Shown: positions 14,868 through 27,941 of the stretch, piece after piece | How the letters are laid out: every line of letters starts with the position of its first letter | Position numbering within the stretch: the first letter of the stretch is position 1 | Assembly (NCBI GenBank): GCA_903813345.2 | Contig: CAIIXF020000005.1 | Coordinates: forward strand, 14,077,375-14,141,374 | From: Owenia fusiformis | Taxonomy: Eukaryota; Annelida; Polychaeta; Sabellida; Oweniidae | Direction: 5' to 3' | Length of the DNA stretch: 64,000 nucleotides | The notes under the pieces: generated by a model | What the model was told of the DNA's origin: nothing | Database searches by the model: none | What the model saw: only the letters and a program-made list of their open reading frames with translations | Program-made: the position numbers and the translations under genes

Positions 14868-16497
14868 TACAATTAGAATTTTCAAAAACAGGTATACATA
14901 TAAAAAAAATTATTGAGCATTTTTCATAATTGTGATTGAATACATACAGTTCTGCGAAATCATTTTCTAATTGTTTTTTTTTTAGTCGAGAATGCGGTGA
15001 CATTGACATCGCACATTTATTTTCACATAAGACTCATATAAACATGACTTCTATTTGTTTGTATATAATATTTAAGTTAGGTGCAATTGATGCTTATCAT
15101 GTTGTCAGGAAACAGGATGAAGAAAGAAAAGTATTGGTAACAGCACATTATATTTTTTCTAGTTTGTATTATTAAAAAAACATATCATAATAGCCTATTT
15201 AGACACAGCGGGTGCATTAACTGCAATGAAAGATCCAATACATTGAATATTAATGCGCATCTCTTGATCATTTCATCGAATTTATATTACTGGAATAACG
15301 TACATAAATGGCACTTTTTTATATGTATATATTAGTTTTTTCGCTCAAGGGACTCGTGCAATGCAACGTTAAGTGGTTATAAGGTTGACGCAACCTGATT
15401 AGTTTTGCGCCTTTCACCGTGGCGGATGAAGAAATCATTTTTCCTAATTTAACAAATATATCTATGTTGCTCTATGTAATAATCTCAATTATTTTCATGT
15501 AATTAGACAATGTTGTTTTAAGTGTTGAAGTAATGGATCATAGGGTGGGTTTTACTAGTGGCCCTCGCAGAGTAATGCAGGGTTGAGGCCCTTTAATAAT
15601 GCTGCGTTAAAAAGCCCTCATTCAGTAATGCATGTTTACTTAACTTAATTCCAAAGTTTCCAATTCCAAATTAATTCCCATCATTCTATTGACTGATAAT
15701 GTGGTGTGTTTTTTCAATGATCTTTTAACGTCGGTAAAAATCAATTTGGTTGAGATTTTTTTGATTTTTCTAGAAGTCATTCAAACATGTTGTTCGTAGA
15801 GTGTACATACATTTGTACTTAGCATTTAACAGTCACATTTCATTGGGACAATCTGACCTTATTCTTACAAGAAGAAGTTAAAAATATTTGCAACTCTTTC
15901 AACGAAACATGATAATGGTTATTATATCCTTTAGGCTTGTAGCGTTTCCGCTAAACATGTGTTGATCTGCTCTCAATAATAATTTTCAAATAAGCTTTGA
16001 AGTTACATTTACCATGACGGGAATGTCCTTCATAAAATGCTCCATTTACCAGAGAAAAGTTGTTAATTAGCTTTAGTTCTAAATGTTGTGGGGAGGTCAG
16101 GTTGACCTTTGGTATAGATTCAGTATTAGAATTATCAAATATACAATTCACGACTTGCCATGTCATGTTGACATGAAGTCAGTAGATTTTAACTCGCTCA
16201 CAAGATGGAGGTTACGTGATAAAGGGAAATACCCCTGGATAAAATCTAATCACGGTAATATTTTCAAATGCAAAATGATGCATCGTGGAGTGGAATTACT
16301 GTAAAGTTACAAAGGTAGGTATGTAGGGAACACTCTATATTATACAAAAAATGAGAAATTCGGGCACTATATTCAAATTTGAAAGAGAAATGAAGGGAAA
16401 TATGTATATATGCTCATGTTCAAACAGGCATTTTACGAGTGATTTTTTCGTGATAAGACAATATTATTCGTGTTTATTTTGTATTGAATGCCTCATA

Positions 16498-16556
16498 GCC
16501 GACCTATAGGTAGTATCTGCCTTATGGCCGACCTATAGGTAGTATCTGCCTTATGG
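16498..16556. repeat. 29-bp tandem duplication
   Basis: Two nearly identical copies of a 29-bp unit starting GCCGACCTATAGGTAGTATC stand head to tail. Each contains the palindrome CCTATAGG. Intronic. Confidence 0.75.
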
Positions 16557-19500
16557 CATATATTGATAAAGTATAATGATAAAATATCAACATATTGCTA
16601 GAAAAATATTGAATTGAAAGTGATCTCATAAAATATTGTGTTGCCAAGGATTTCACTTAGATGATGCCAGTAGACAGTGCTTAAAATGTCATTCTGAACA
16701 TGGTATTGTTGCCTTTTTACTATAATACTTTAACTTGTTATTGATACATTTCAGTTTGGTTTAAAGTATTGACTCAAGCAATGTGATGAATTGATTTCTA
16801 GTATTCTACTCTCATCAAAGTTATAAAGATCACATTGTTATTTTAGAAGACGGTTTCTTATAATAACAGCCCTTAGAAAAGTACAAATGGATCAATGAAT
16901 TTTCAAGACAAACAAATATTATGCAATTCTTCTTTGATAATCTAATGAATAGATGATCTGTCCCAGAGAACTAATCATGACCATAATCACTTTCCTTTCC
17001 TTGGAGTTCCCCTCCCCTTAATCTATTACCCCTCGCCGCAGTCCATTATTGCCAAATAAAGCATTGTAATATACACTTCTTAAAAACATCTATTTTTTAT
17101 TTAAGAAGCAACATATTTCTTGGTATCAAAAATAAGTCAAGATGTCTTAACTCCAGTAAAGTGTATATACTGTACTGTACTGTAAATTGAATTAATTTTG
17201 CAACCAATTTAATTTGGCAATTTGCCACAATTTTATACAAGATCTCCAACTCGATCTCCAATAACAATAACATGTTATCATATGGTATTTTATGAGATTT
17301 TCTCAAAATGTGCCATATTAGTGTCCAAATTAGAACAAGTGACATTGATTGTGTTTAACATAGTACTCTGATTTCTGGACTGTTATAACGCATGTATTGT
17401 TTATTTTGAAACTCCACTCATCAACAACAAATATTTTGGCAGAGATTAAGTCTCTCCCCCACATAACCAATTGCTAACTCTGCATATTGATAATATGTTT
17501 TTTTAAACAATAGGTATATTTAATTACAAGCGTTCCAGTTACTGTACATATAATATAATCATGTGTCGAATTGGTTTCCCATTTTTTGTTTTCACTCTGT
17601 AACAATCCCCCCTCCCTCCCAGATAATCTTTTGTAAAGCTGATTCCACTCGATCATACTTTATGCATACACAATCCCAAATAAATATGTTTTTCATTTCA
17701 ATAAGTTGTACTGATCGATCCTAAGATTTCCAACCTGAACAAATCATTTTCGCTCCCTTGGTAAATTAACACCTAATCACGTCCTGAGATTCATTCATAT
17801 TACTAAATACATACGTAAGAGGAAGCTGTTTACACCATTTCATTTGCTGTAATGGTTCTTTCTTACAAGCACATTTTGACATCATAAATCGTGAATCTTA
17901 TAAAAGGCCATGCTCGGATCTCAACAGATGGAGAGAAAATATATATTTTTTATTAACTATTTTCTTAACCCCCCCCCCCCCCCCCCCATTTCTCCGTACC
18001 TGGTCATAGTAACAACCTTATACTCAATGATCAAACTTGATCGATGACCACCCACTTTGCCACGTATGTAATTGACCAAGCCTTCCTCACAACTGTTGAT
18101 ATTTGTACGCAACCACTGTCTGTTTTATCCTTCTTCACAGCTAAGCAAGGATTAGATAAATCAGAATGCTATATCACCATGTTGATGGATTTATTTTCAC
18201 AAACCTGAATTCTTTTAAACATACTGAACTGAGCTACTATTGTTCAATATACAGGTTCAAGAACTCTGGGAAGCAAATATTGCTTATTCCGATGTATCCA
18301 TTTCTAAGAAATCTCATCTTGGTACTAGGTAGAATAATTTCCAATTTACCTTCTCAAAATGGGAAAAATCTTATTTCAAAAAATCAAATAAATATTATTT
18401 TTCTCTGGCAAATTCTTTTAAATAAATCCCATTTTTTGTTGATTTTTTGTATTTTTAGAGAAAAAATTAGACCCTAGCGTAAGATTTTGTGAAGGTTCTG
18501 TTCTGTATCTGTGATGATTTAATGGCGGTTTTGTCCTTTCTCTCGCTAATCTTCCACAGAAGCTATCACTATGCTAATGTAATAATTGCGCTTTGAATGT
18601 TATTGGTATTTTCTTTGCAGATTTGACGCAGTTACGCAGGGCTAGCATTTAATTAATATAATATGAAAGTATAATGTAGTAGCTTCATTGTTATTCAGTG
18701 GCGGTACAATGGTGTTAATACTATGTATGACCATATTTGGGATTAAATGGGGCGCAACCGTGTTAAGTTGAATACCTGCATGATATCAGATATTATAAAA
18801 AATATGTTTCTTCTAGAGAATATGTGAAATATAAGTCCAAATTTGAGGAACATATTTAAGATGTTAATTGTATTTTTTCTCCAGATGTATATCATCTTGG
18901 TCTCATTTGTGTTCAGAATTCCTCATCAGAATGTCCGCCCGCTCATGCTTATATCACATAATTTCTCTCTCAGATTGGATTTCGTACACAGCTTAGAGTA
19001 TGTACTTTATGACCGAGTACTTTATTTAGTTCAAAATCAGATTTAAAAAAACTGTTGAAAAATTGTGGCCTTGTACGTTATTTTGTACAATTTTTGCTAT
19101 ATTTGTGTTATTTTTGTCTCTTCAACTGGAATAGTAGTGGAGCAATTTTGTTAATGTATATTTTTTGTTTGATATCTTTTAGCAATATATCTAGTGTGGT
19201 CATTTTGAGAGATTTTTTTTAGCAGTGCTGTCTGACGCTCATTGGATGTTCAAATGGGATTTGCTACGCCTTGGCGTTGCTGTTATCCAGTTCCACTCTA
19301 TTCCTAGGTTAATCTGGGTTGAAAACATGATTGGTCTGACATTTCAAGAAATTGCCGTGTAGATCCGAGTGTGAATAAGCTGATTATATGAACAATTCGT
19401 GGACAAACTTCTGATAGGAAGTAATTTTTTCAAAGTAATCCCTGGAGCTTTTTTGTTATCACAAACTTCATTGATATGAGAAGAATCGTGGAGAATAATG

Positions 19501-22500
19501 TCATATTTTTTAGCTAATAGGTCATCACTATACATGTCTAAGACCAGTTTATTCTTAACAAATTGTGATTTATGATTTTTGTAATAAATTATGAGTTGTT
19601 GAAGAGGCATGTAAAAGATTGATGGATTTAGGTGAACTTCCGCAAATGTTAGGACCTGGGAATACTGAGAATATTTGAGAAAAATGATAAGATGTTATGT
19701 TTTGATATTGAAGATAGAGTGAAACGAGGTAGAATCAGCAAGGAATATAGTAAACATACATGTAGTCTGGACCCCAAATCATATAGAAAATCATAAATAT
19801 AAAAAATTAATATTTGTTAAACTCTTTCTATATATAACTTCCATTTTCCTCTTCCTCACTATAGAAATTATTTGTTATTTTCTATGGTTACATTTGTGGT
19901 CAAATACCACACAGGAAAGTAATGTTTTCTATTTCTATCTTGTGCTGATATTACTCACGCTAATATACATTTTACCTCATTAATGTGATGGAAGGAAATT
20001 TTCTGGCGAGGAAATTCAGATGTCACTAATGCACTGGTGTATTTTGTTTTATCTGGTCTTTATTTTTAGATTACGTTATAGCATCCTAGGGGTGAAACAT
20101 TTGATTCTGAGGTTCACTTTTTTGAAAAACATTCACGTTTTGAATAAAATGTTCAGTTTTTAATAAGAGATGGAAAATGATAATTTAGACCTCCTTTAGA
20201 TAAACATTTGTTTGGGGTATTTTTATTGATTTTACATAACTATACTCATCGGCAAATCAATAGGGAAATTGATTAAATTGTTTTTTGTTAATTTATCTTA
20301 GTAACCTCAAAAACCCCATTTTGACAAAATTGCCGTAAATCGGGCGCAGATTGGAAAAAAAATATATAAAAAATTAGGCCTGAAATTTGAAAATTCAGGG
20401 CCCATTTTCTTCAAATTCCAGCCAAAAATTAAAAGAAAAAGATAAGGCCAAGTAATGCCCAAAGGCCGACTCATTTGAGCCCTAATATAATTTTTGGCCC
20501 AATTTCTGTAATAAATGGCAGGTGGTGACATTTGCATGCTAATGCCTCAGTTATTTTTTGTTAATGGAAAAATGAAATATTTATTCTAAATATAATGGTC
20601 CATCTCAAAGATTTTAAGATACAGTACCTGGGAATGAGGAAGTGGTCGATTTGACTGAAGCTTACTTTGACTAAGATGACATGAGATATAAATGTGTTTA
20701 AAAAGTTGATATGGTCTCTTATACATTCTTTTCTAAAATTAGAAAGCATTGCAGGGGCATATCCAGGTGCATCTACCACTAAAAAAACAACAACAAAAAA
20801 CAGTCTCCATTGTCGGAGTTTACTTTTGAACCCTAATTTCTCTACCTATCACAGAGTCTCCCCTTCCTCAGTACTGTGAAAAAAATCCCTGGGGAAAAGT
20901 GAAATTTGCTCAAAAACCCCCTCCTGGGTAAGCTGGGTAAGCTCATGCAGTTGAAGTATACTGTCATATTTTCCAGTTGTTAACTGGTTAAAAGAGAGCA
21001 CATGTTTGATGATTTGTAATTTTGTCTTCATTTATTCTGCGCCTTGAAACATAATCTAGCAATTGATAATTACTGTATACTGTGGGGAGAATCAAGCATC
21101 AATCCCCCTACTACATTCTACAGACCCATACTCAAACAGACCCGACACAATATGAGAAATATATGAAAGCCTATTACATTATGATTGCATGTAAAGTAAC
21201 CATTATCATGTATAATTCTGTCTGCCTTGTGTGTTCTTTATACTGTAAAGGTTTTATTATGTTACCACCAAGAAATAGTGACATATTGTTATAGCTACCA
21301 ATTGTGTGGCCTCCAAGAAGCTGTGTTACATTGTTATAGCTTCCATTTAAGTGACTGGCATTCTATTTTGGTCTTGGCATCTGTAACGATTGTTACATTT
21401 TTCAAGGTGATGACATTTTTTCATGTTAATGCCTGTTTCTCAAAGCAATAGCCATGGTCATTATGAATATATATTTTGCATTTTTCATTGCCTGTTATGT
21501 ACAATATTGTATTGGTTATATACGTTTTTTATGTGATTATATATTGTTTATATGTATACATATTGTATATATTTTGGTGTAAAAAGGAGAACCAAAAATT
21601 AACTATTTTGATTCTCTACCATATACTTTCAGATGAAAATATAGCCAAAAGTATGTTCTCTAATCATTTTTGATAGAGATACTATTTGGTGTGGCCTTAA
21701 CAAGAGTTGCATTGTGTTCCAGTTGCAGAGATGTGTCCGTTTAACGTCCGTTTCTTGTATATTATAAGATTGTCCATGTAAAAGTTGCCCCGCTAATGCA
21801 TTATAACATTGTTTCCCAATTTTTCTATAATTTTTGCATGGAAGTTGTCCTAAAATGAATTGTATAAATGTATATTTATATGCATGCTATTCTGCCATTT
21901 AGGTTTACTCCCCCATCGTGCTGTTGTAAAAAGCGCTGTTACTCCCACCGAACTACAGATCATTAAAAAGATTTGACACCATATAAGGTATGGTTCATCT
22001 AAAACTTTTTTGGAGATGACTAGTTTTTTATTATTAGCTTTTTTCTACAGTTTTCTAGATTTTATCTTAATTTATCTGTTTTATCATTATAATTTTGCAT
22101 TTTACAATTTTAAACATTTAGTTCATCTTTTAAACTTATTTAGATCCACTTTCAATTTTCTCTGAATTTATTTGTTACTTCACGCCAAGATATTTAGGTA
22201 AACGATGGTAGGTAGTTGTTTATAGGGCAGTAGAAATGCCTTCCACTATTTGCGATACAATTTATATTTATGTATATTTCAGAAAATATGTACCGATGAT
22301 GTTAGATAGATATAATTCTCATTGCAAATGATGAATATAGCAACATGACATCATTTCATTTGGTACATATTTTCTGATGCGAAATAAATGTTTTTTGAAA
22401 CCTCGTTTTCAAATTGCACGTTTATTTCCATTGGTAAGTAAGACGTATATTAGTATGCATGTATTTAGGCCATTTAGATGCAGAATTAGATTTTTATCCA

Positions 22501-22799
22501 CATTTATCTTTCTTCATGCACTGATTAAACAGATGCGCATTCAGTATTCTTCCTCTTATTTCTTAATTCTTATCACACCTTTTTCATTCATTCATTCTTT
22601 ACTCTGCAGCTATCATGGATATCTTAAGATTCAATGACTTCTTAATCATGCTAGCTATTCAAACGTGTCTGATATCATCGTACATTTCTTGTGGGAGAAT
22701 TCTTATTTCTTGTAAGATTCTTCTCGGAGAATTCACATTTAAACTTCATACTTTTCTAATAGAGGAAAATTCAGCATTGACGATGGATTGAATATCAAC

Positions 22800-23765
22800 T
22801 TCAAGGTTCAGATATTACTTTGATGGTGATCTCCTTGATGGTTCAAATATCACCTTGATAGTTCAAATATCACCTTGATGGTTCAAATATCACCTTGATA
22901 GTTCAAATATCACCTTGATGGTTCCGATATCACCTTGATGGTGCAAATATCACCTTGATGGTGCAAATATCACCTTGATGGTTCAGATATCACATTTTTT
23001 TTGACTAGATATCACATTGATGGTTCAAATACCATCTGCATTGTTCAAAGATCACTTTAAATGGTTCAGATATCATCTATTTGGTTCAGATATCACCTAC
23101 ATGGTTCAGATATCACTTACATGGTTCAGATATCACCTACATGGTTCAGATATCACTTACATGGTTCAGATATCACTTACATGGTTCAGATATCACTTAC
23201 ATGGTTCAGATATCACCTACATGGTTCAGATATCACCTACATGGTTCAGATATCACTTTTTTGGTGTAGATATCACATTGATGGTTCAAATACCATCTGC
23301 ATTGTTCAAAGATCACTTTAAATGGTTCAGATATCATCTATATGTTTTAGATATCATTATATGATTCAGGATTCATTGTATGGATCAAATATTACTTATC
23401 TAATATCATCTTAATGTTTTTAGCTCCCATGGGTGAGCTATTGTTATTAATATCACCTACATGGTTCAGATATCACTTACATGGTTCAGATATCACCTAC
23501 ATGGTTCAGATATCACTTTTTTTGGTGTAGATATCACATTGATGGTTCAAATACCATCTGCATTGTTCAAAGATCTCTTAAAATGGTTCAGATATCATCT
23601 ATTTGGTTCAGATATCACCTACATGGTTCAGATATCACCTACATGATTCAGATATCACTTACATGGTTCAGATATCACCTTAATTGCTCAAATATCACCT
23701 CAATGGTTCAAATATCTCCAACATGGTTTATACATCAGCTTGATTGTTCAAATATCAGATTAATA
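22800..23765. repeat. 20-bp minisatellite (GGTTCAGATATCACCTACAT) with higher-order units
   Basis: About 45 to 50 copies of a 20-bp unit occupy roughly 1 kb. Every unit is built round the palindrome GATATC. The 5' part uses a CACCTTGATGGTTCAAATAT variant and the central part TCACCTACATGGTTCAGATA. A longer block (variant with TTTTTTGGTGTAGATATCAC, then ACATTGATGGTTCAAATACC, then ATCTGCATTGTTCAAAGATC) recurs near 22990, 23255 and 23515, so the array has a higher-order structure of about 260 bp. Since 20 is not a multiple of 3 and the unit lacks stops in one phase, the array gives spurious overlapping frames; I do not regard them as genes. Confidence 0.9.
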
Positions 23766-25120
23766 GCTCAGATATCTGCAACTAATGATCTTTGAGGAAT
23801 GAATATAGCCCTAATCATTTAGATATACCCTTTTATAAATAATCTGTGGTTAAAACATAACTCAGTGGTTCAAATCTATTTTGTTGGTTTGAGTTTATAC
23901 ATCACTTGACTTTAATAGATGGAACCACTTTAATTATTAAAATTATTATATTGAGAACTCTGAGTGCAAAATGTTTTATATCAATTTCTGAATGTATTTC
24001 ATTTATCTAATAATGAAATATAGTAATGTCATCACATATCAGATATATGTTGAATTCTTGGAAATAGTTTTTTTTATTGATTGTAAATCAATTTGAACTT
24101 TGATGACATATCATTATTGTTATTATTAAAAAATGCAGACGGTAATCTTTTAAGCTCATACATTGTAAATGCTATCATTTCCAGACTAAAAGTTGCAAGG
24201 ATTGAACATTTCACACATTCACATTTAAGACATTCACATTTCAGACATTATATAGATATCACATTTTGCATTGGTAAATGATATATAATATGACTTTAAT
24301 TCCTGCTTTTTATTATTTTATGTTGAACACACTGTTTGTTTTAGTTTGAAAATTACGACTAGGGATTATGTTATTGGTTATTGTTAATATTTTAACTTGG
24401 TTTTTTACACATCTACAAACACATAAGCTGTCTCTCGAAATGATCAACGCACATCTGGTAATCAATGCATATTTAGCAAGTCTAGAAAAAAGGAATTATA
24501 GTTCACTGTAACATTTATGGATGTTCACTGACATTAGACAGACTTTAATAATTCACTTGAGGCTATTTGGAATATTGCTCCAACAGGTAAATTAGAACTT
24601 AGGAAACTAACAAGGCTCGTCGCAGTAAATCAAACGAGGCTGACAAAAACTTGGCCCTTCTTTATTCATCGTAAACTGCACCATATTAATTTCAACGAAC
24701 TAGGAATTATAAGGACGTGATTGCATTCATGATTGAGTGAGAATGTAAACATGTACAGGCCATGTCAGCAAAGGATGTGAGGGCATGGAGAGAGCATTGC
24801 GCTTATCCGGTAACACCATTGGAAGTATCAATTAAAATCATAGGGAATATTGAAAGAACCTCGTGATTCCGCAAGACACACTTTCGTAAACAATCTATAC
24901 AATTGACAAAATAGGATTAATGTCATTATTAAAGAGATCTGGCTTGGACACTGATTAAGAAAAGAATATATATCTCAAATGATATGATCGAGACTGCCTG
25001 CGAAGCTTTGCACATCATGGATAGAACTTTTTTTAATTTTTTTTTTGAGCAATGAGTTACATGTAATTATAATGCCATTTACTTTTAAAAATCAAACAGG
25101 CCTCTCCAAACAGGATACAA

Positions 25121-25476
25121 CAAAACACAAATGAGTGGCAAAACCACAAATGAGTGGCAAAACCACAAATGATTGGCAAAACCACAAATGATTGGCAAAA
25201 CCACAAATGATTGGCAAAACCACAAATGATTGGCAAAACCACAAATGAGTGGCAAAACCACAAATGAGTGGCAAAACCACAAATGATTGGCAAAACCACA
25301 AATGATTGGCAAAACCACGAATGAGTGGCAAAACCACAAATGATTGGCAAAACCATTAATGAGTGGCAAAACCACAAATGAGTGGCAAGACCACAAATGA
25401 GTGGCAAGACCACAAATGAGTGGCAAGACCACAAATGAGTGGCAAAACCACAAATGAGTGGCAAAACCATAAATGA
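25121..25476. repeat. 19-bp minisatellite (CAAAACCACAAATGAGTGG)
   Basis: About 18 copies of a 19-bp unit stand head to tail. Two diagnostic variants, ATGAGTGG and ATGATTGG, are clustered (for example four consecutive ATGATTGG units near 25170-25230), and one run carries AAGACC instead of AAAACC. The pattern implies recent duplication of multi-unit blocks. Long minus-strand frames across it are artefacts of a stop-free unit. Confidence 0.9.
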
Positions 25477-26138
25477 AAAATATATAAACATAGAAAGAGT
25501 GGCAGACAGACACCCGTATACTAAAAAAACAATATTAATATGACTACGAGCCCAGATGCATATACAATAAACAATAAATTCAAAAAATCTTTATAGCCGC
25601 TACATCTCATTTGATGACATCATCATATGCAATATTATCAGATAACTCAAATGCGAGTTTGTGTGTGTGGCATGTATACCAGTGGCAGTTACCATTAATA
25701 TTATATTGATCTGATTCAGCTACTGAATATAACATAATTACAATGGATTGTTATATTTTTTGGGTGTTAATGGCAAGGATTAAGTATTGGACAATGTAGT
25801 GTCTTGTTGACTACATTGATCAAAAAGACATCAGCGGAAATGGCCGAAAATCTCAACTAAAGTTCATACCTTGTTATGTTCTGAGTGGATCTTATCATAT
25901 TAGACTTGTTATTAGAATGAGCTTGTATTAAAAGCTTTTTCAGCCACTCTTCAAATAATTTTGTGAATTTACACTCCAGTGCGTTCTACTAGTTATCATG
26001 ACATCATATTAAACAACTGAATAGAACTTAACCAAGTGAGACATTGTCTATTTAAAACCCAGACTGTTATGTGTGTTGGAACACTACATTGACTGTAGGT
26101 CACAATACTTCAAATGATGAGCAGTATAATGTGTATCA

Positions 26139-27941
26139 ATGACAATTTATGCAGCAAGTGCATGGTACATTAACATTCTGAATACAAACATGTGTTCAAC
26201 TGACATAAAACCATGTGATGGGCTTAGTAAGGTACCTCCATACCCAGTGCCTAAAAGCTACGAAGAATTTGAGATACATGTATTTGAAGATAAGCGTTAT
26301 ATTAAATTCAATGACTTATATTGGTACTTACGGCAGGGACTGGATAAAGAGCTGAAAATATCACATCTGAAACGAGATTTATGCATTAATACTCAAGTCA
26401 CTAAAGAGGCTGAAGAGGCTAAAGAAATTGAGGAACTATTTGTGCCCTTTCAGATCTTTTTTCGATATATCTCACAGAGATGGGATGTTAAGAATTGGAA
26501 ACCGTGTAATCAACTCTTTGGAGAAATCATGGATAAACTTTTCACTATCAATAAAGTTGAGGCTTTAGAATCCACAAATCAAATGGTACTTACAAGGAAT
26601 AAATTCCATTTCAAGAATTTCGATATGTATATTTTTGATAATGAGTACTACCTGAAATTCACTAGCGTGCTCAAATTTTTCAGACGTTCAAAAATGCCAA
26701 AGTCACAAGTGTTGAAAACTTCCATGATGGCTAGAGAGCTCAATCGTTATAGTACCGGAATTATAAGAATAAATGGTGCAAGGTATGTGCCACTAATTGC
26801 CGTTGTACGCTATGTTTCTAATCATTATGAGGTTCGGGAAGAATGCCGGGAAATTTTAGATGGCATGTTGAATAAGCTTTATGAACTTGGCGAAAACACA
26901 GATCTTGACAAGGATAATGTTGTAAAAACTGAACGTGAGCATGAAATGAATAATAGTTTTAGTGATAGTGAAACGCAAGAAGATACCTCCTCAGCAGTTA
27001 TAAAATATGAGATTTCTGACATTGCAGAGGATGCAGAAGATCAAGAAATTGATAGTTCAAAAGATGACATCAAAAATTCTAAAAACAACAATATGCCTGA
27101 CATCCTATGCGATGAAAGCACTTTCAATGGCAGCTTTGTTTCGTATGTCAAGAAACATATGCAGTCCGTTTCAGAAGAACATGGCACTGACAACATGAGA
27201 AGAGACAACTCACCAGAAAGAACTATGAATGAAGTTAATGATCTCAGTAAGAACAACGAGAATGCAGATCTTCTATATACCGAGTTTGAAATAACTGAAG
27301 AGGAGATTTCCTTCTCAGATGTTGATGATACAACTAATGTTCAAGAAAAAATTCATGAACCAACCACAGAGCTTGTGAGTAAACCTAATGAATCTGCTTC
27401 AAAAAACATCAATGCAAGCTCCTCTGAATTATGTGATGATATTAATTACTCAGAAATGTCAGCCACTGAAACATGCCTCGATGAAAGCAATGACAGTATA
27501 ATTACTGAATTATTTGAGAACTTTAATCCAGAGTTAAATACCAAAGACACATACAGCAAAAAGACTTGGGTATCCAGCAAAAATGAACTCTCTCTGAAAT
27601 ACACAAAAATGGACTCAGACCATACTCAAAACTTGGGCCAGACTCAAAACTTAGATTACGCTAACAATTTTGATCACACTCAAGAGTTGGATCATGCTCA
27701 AAACGTAGACAATCTACTTCAAAATGAAGCCACTTACAGAAATTGTGTGAAACGGCTGAATGATGCAGCCAATCATATTGCGAGGCTACGTTGTGATGTA
27801 ACATGCTTGAAAGCAAATCAAAGTATCTTAAGAAAAAGAGAATCTCGCAGCATTTCATCTGAGCTGGTTGAGAATCTTTCTAAATTCGACAAACAAAAAA
27901 CTCAAAAGGTAATCTTCAATATATTTATGATTTTATTTTAA
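26139..27941 (+). CDS. Long open frame nested in CtBP intron 1, family not recognised
   Basis: Six hundred uninterrupted codons in AT-rich sequence, with ordinary amino-acid composition and no low-complexity core, so probably a real coding exon. Residues about 43-135 and 155-252 look like two copies of one domain. Each starts with IHVFEDKRYIKFNDL or MYIFDNEYYLKFTSV, passes through a basic helix, and ends with a Phe/Val-Arg-Tyr segment (FFRYISQRW, VVRYVSNHY) and LFGEIMDKLF or ILDGMLNKLY. Then come an acidic Ser/Asn-rich region (about 260-480), a short hexad-like repeat (DHTQNL, GQTQNL, DYANNF, DHTQEL, DHAQNV) and a probable C-terminal coiled coil. An in-frame stop at 26127 lies just before the ATG. 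A TATTTAAAA motif sits about 90 bp upstream. After codon 590 comes a phase-0 donor (AAAAG then GTAATC, 27909), so the last ten codons may be intronic. A distant resemblance to Bro-N/KilA-N-type or Ski/Dac-type folds crossed my mind but I cannot support either. Confidence 0.7.
   Translation: MTIYAASAWYINILNTNMCSTDIKPCDGLSKVPPYPVPKSYEEFEIHVFEDKRYIKFNDLYWYLRQGLDKELKISHLKRDLCINTQVTKEAEEAKEIEELFVPFQIFFRYISQRWDVKNWKPCNQLFGEIMDKLFTINKVEALESTNQMVLTRNKFHFKNFDMYIFDNEYYLKFTSVLKFFRRSKMPKSQVLKTSMMARELNRYSTGIIRINGARYVPLIAVVRYVSNHYEVREECREILDGMLNKLYELGENTDLDKDNVVKTEREHEMNNSFSDSETQEDTSSAVIKYEISDIAEDAEDQEIDSSKDDIKNSKNNNMPDILCDESTFNGSFVSYVKKHMQSVSEEHGTDNMRRDNSPERTMNEVNDLSKNNENADLLYTEFEITEEEISFSDVDDTTNVQEKIHEPTTELVSKPNESASKNINASSSELCDDINYSEMSATETCLDESNDSIITELFENFNPELNTKDTYSKKTWVSSKNELSLKYTKMDSDHTQNLGQTQNLDYANNFDHTQELDHAQNVDNLLQNEATYRNCVKRLNDAANHIARLRCDVTCLKANQSILRKRESRSISSELVENLSKFDKQKTQKVIFNIFMILF

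Noticed and set aside
17028-17080. AG acceptor followed by a Cys-x2-His-Phe reading as alternative THAP exon
   Set aside because: The phase does not fit exon 1: in phase 0 there is an immediate stop, and no further THAP-like residues follow.
23017-23795. Several overlapping open frames of 60-115 codons
   Set aside because: They are different readings of the 20-bp minisatellite; a stop-free unit whose length is not a multiple of 3 opens all frames.
22800-25476. CRISPR-like arrays
   Set aside because: The repeats are directly adjacent with no unique spacers, and the context is a eukaryotic intron.
25057-25513. Minus-strand frames of up to 144 codons
   Set aside because: Produced by the 19-bp array; the peptides are cyclic permutations of the same unit with no other features.
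26193-26260. CSTDIKP in the nested frame as the missing second half of the THAP domain
   Set aside because: It lacks the histidine ligand and a phase-0 acceptor, whereas the exon at 31423 gives a full Cys-x2-His-Phe match in phase.
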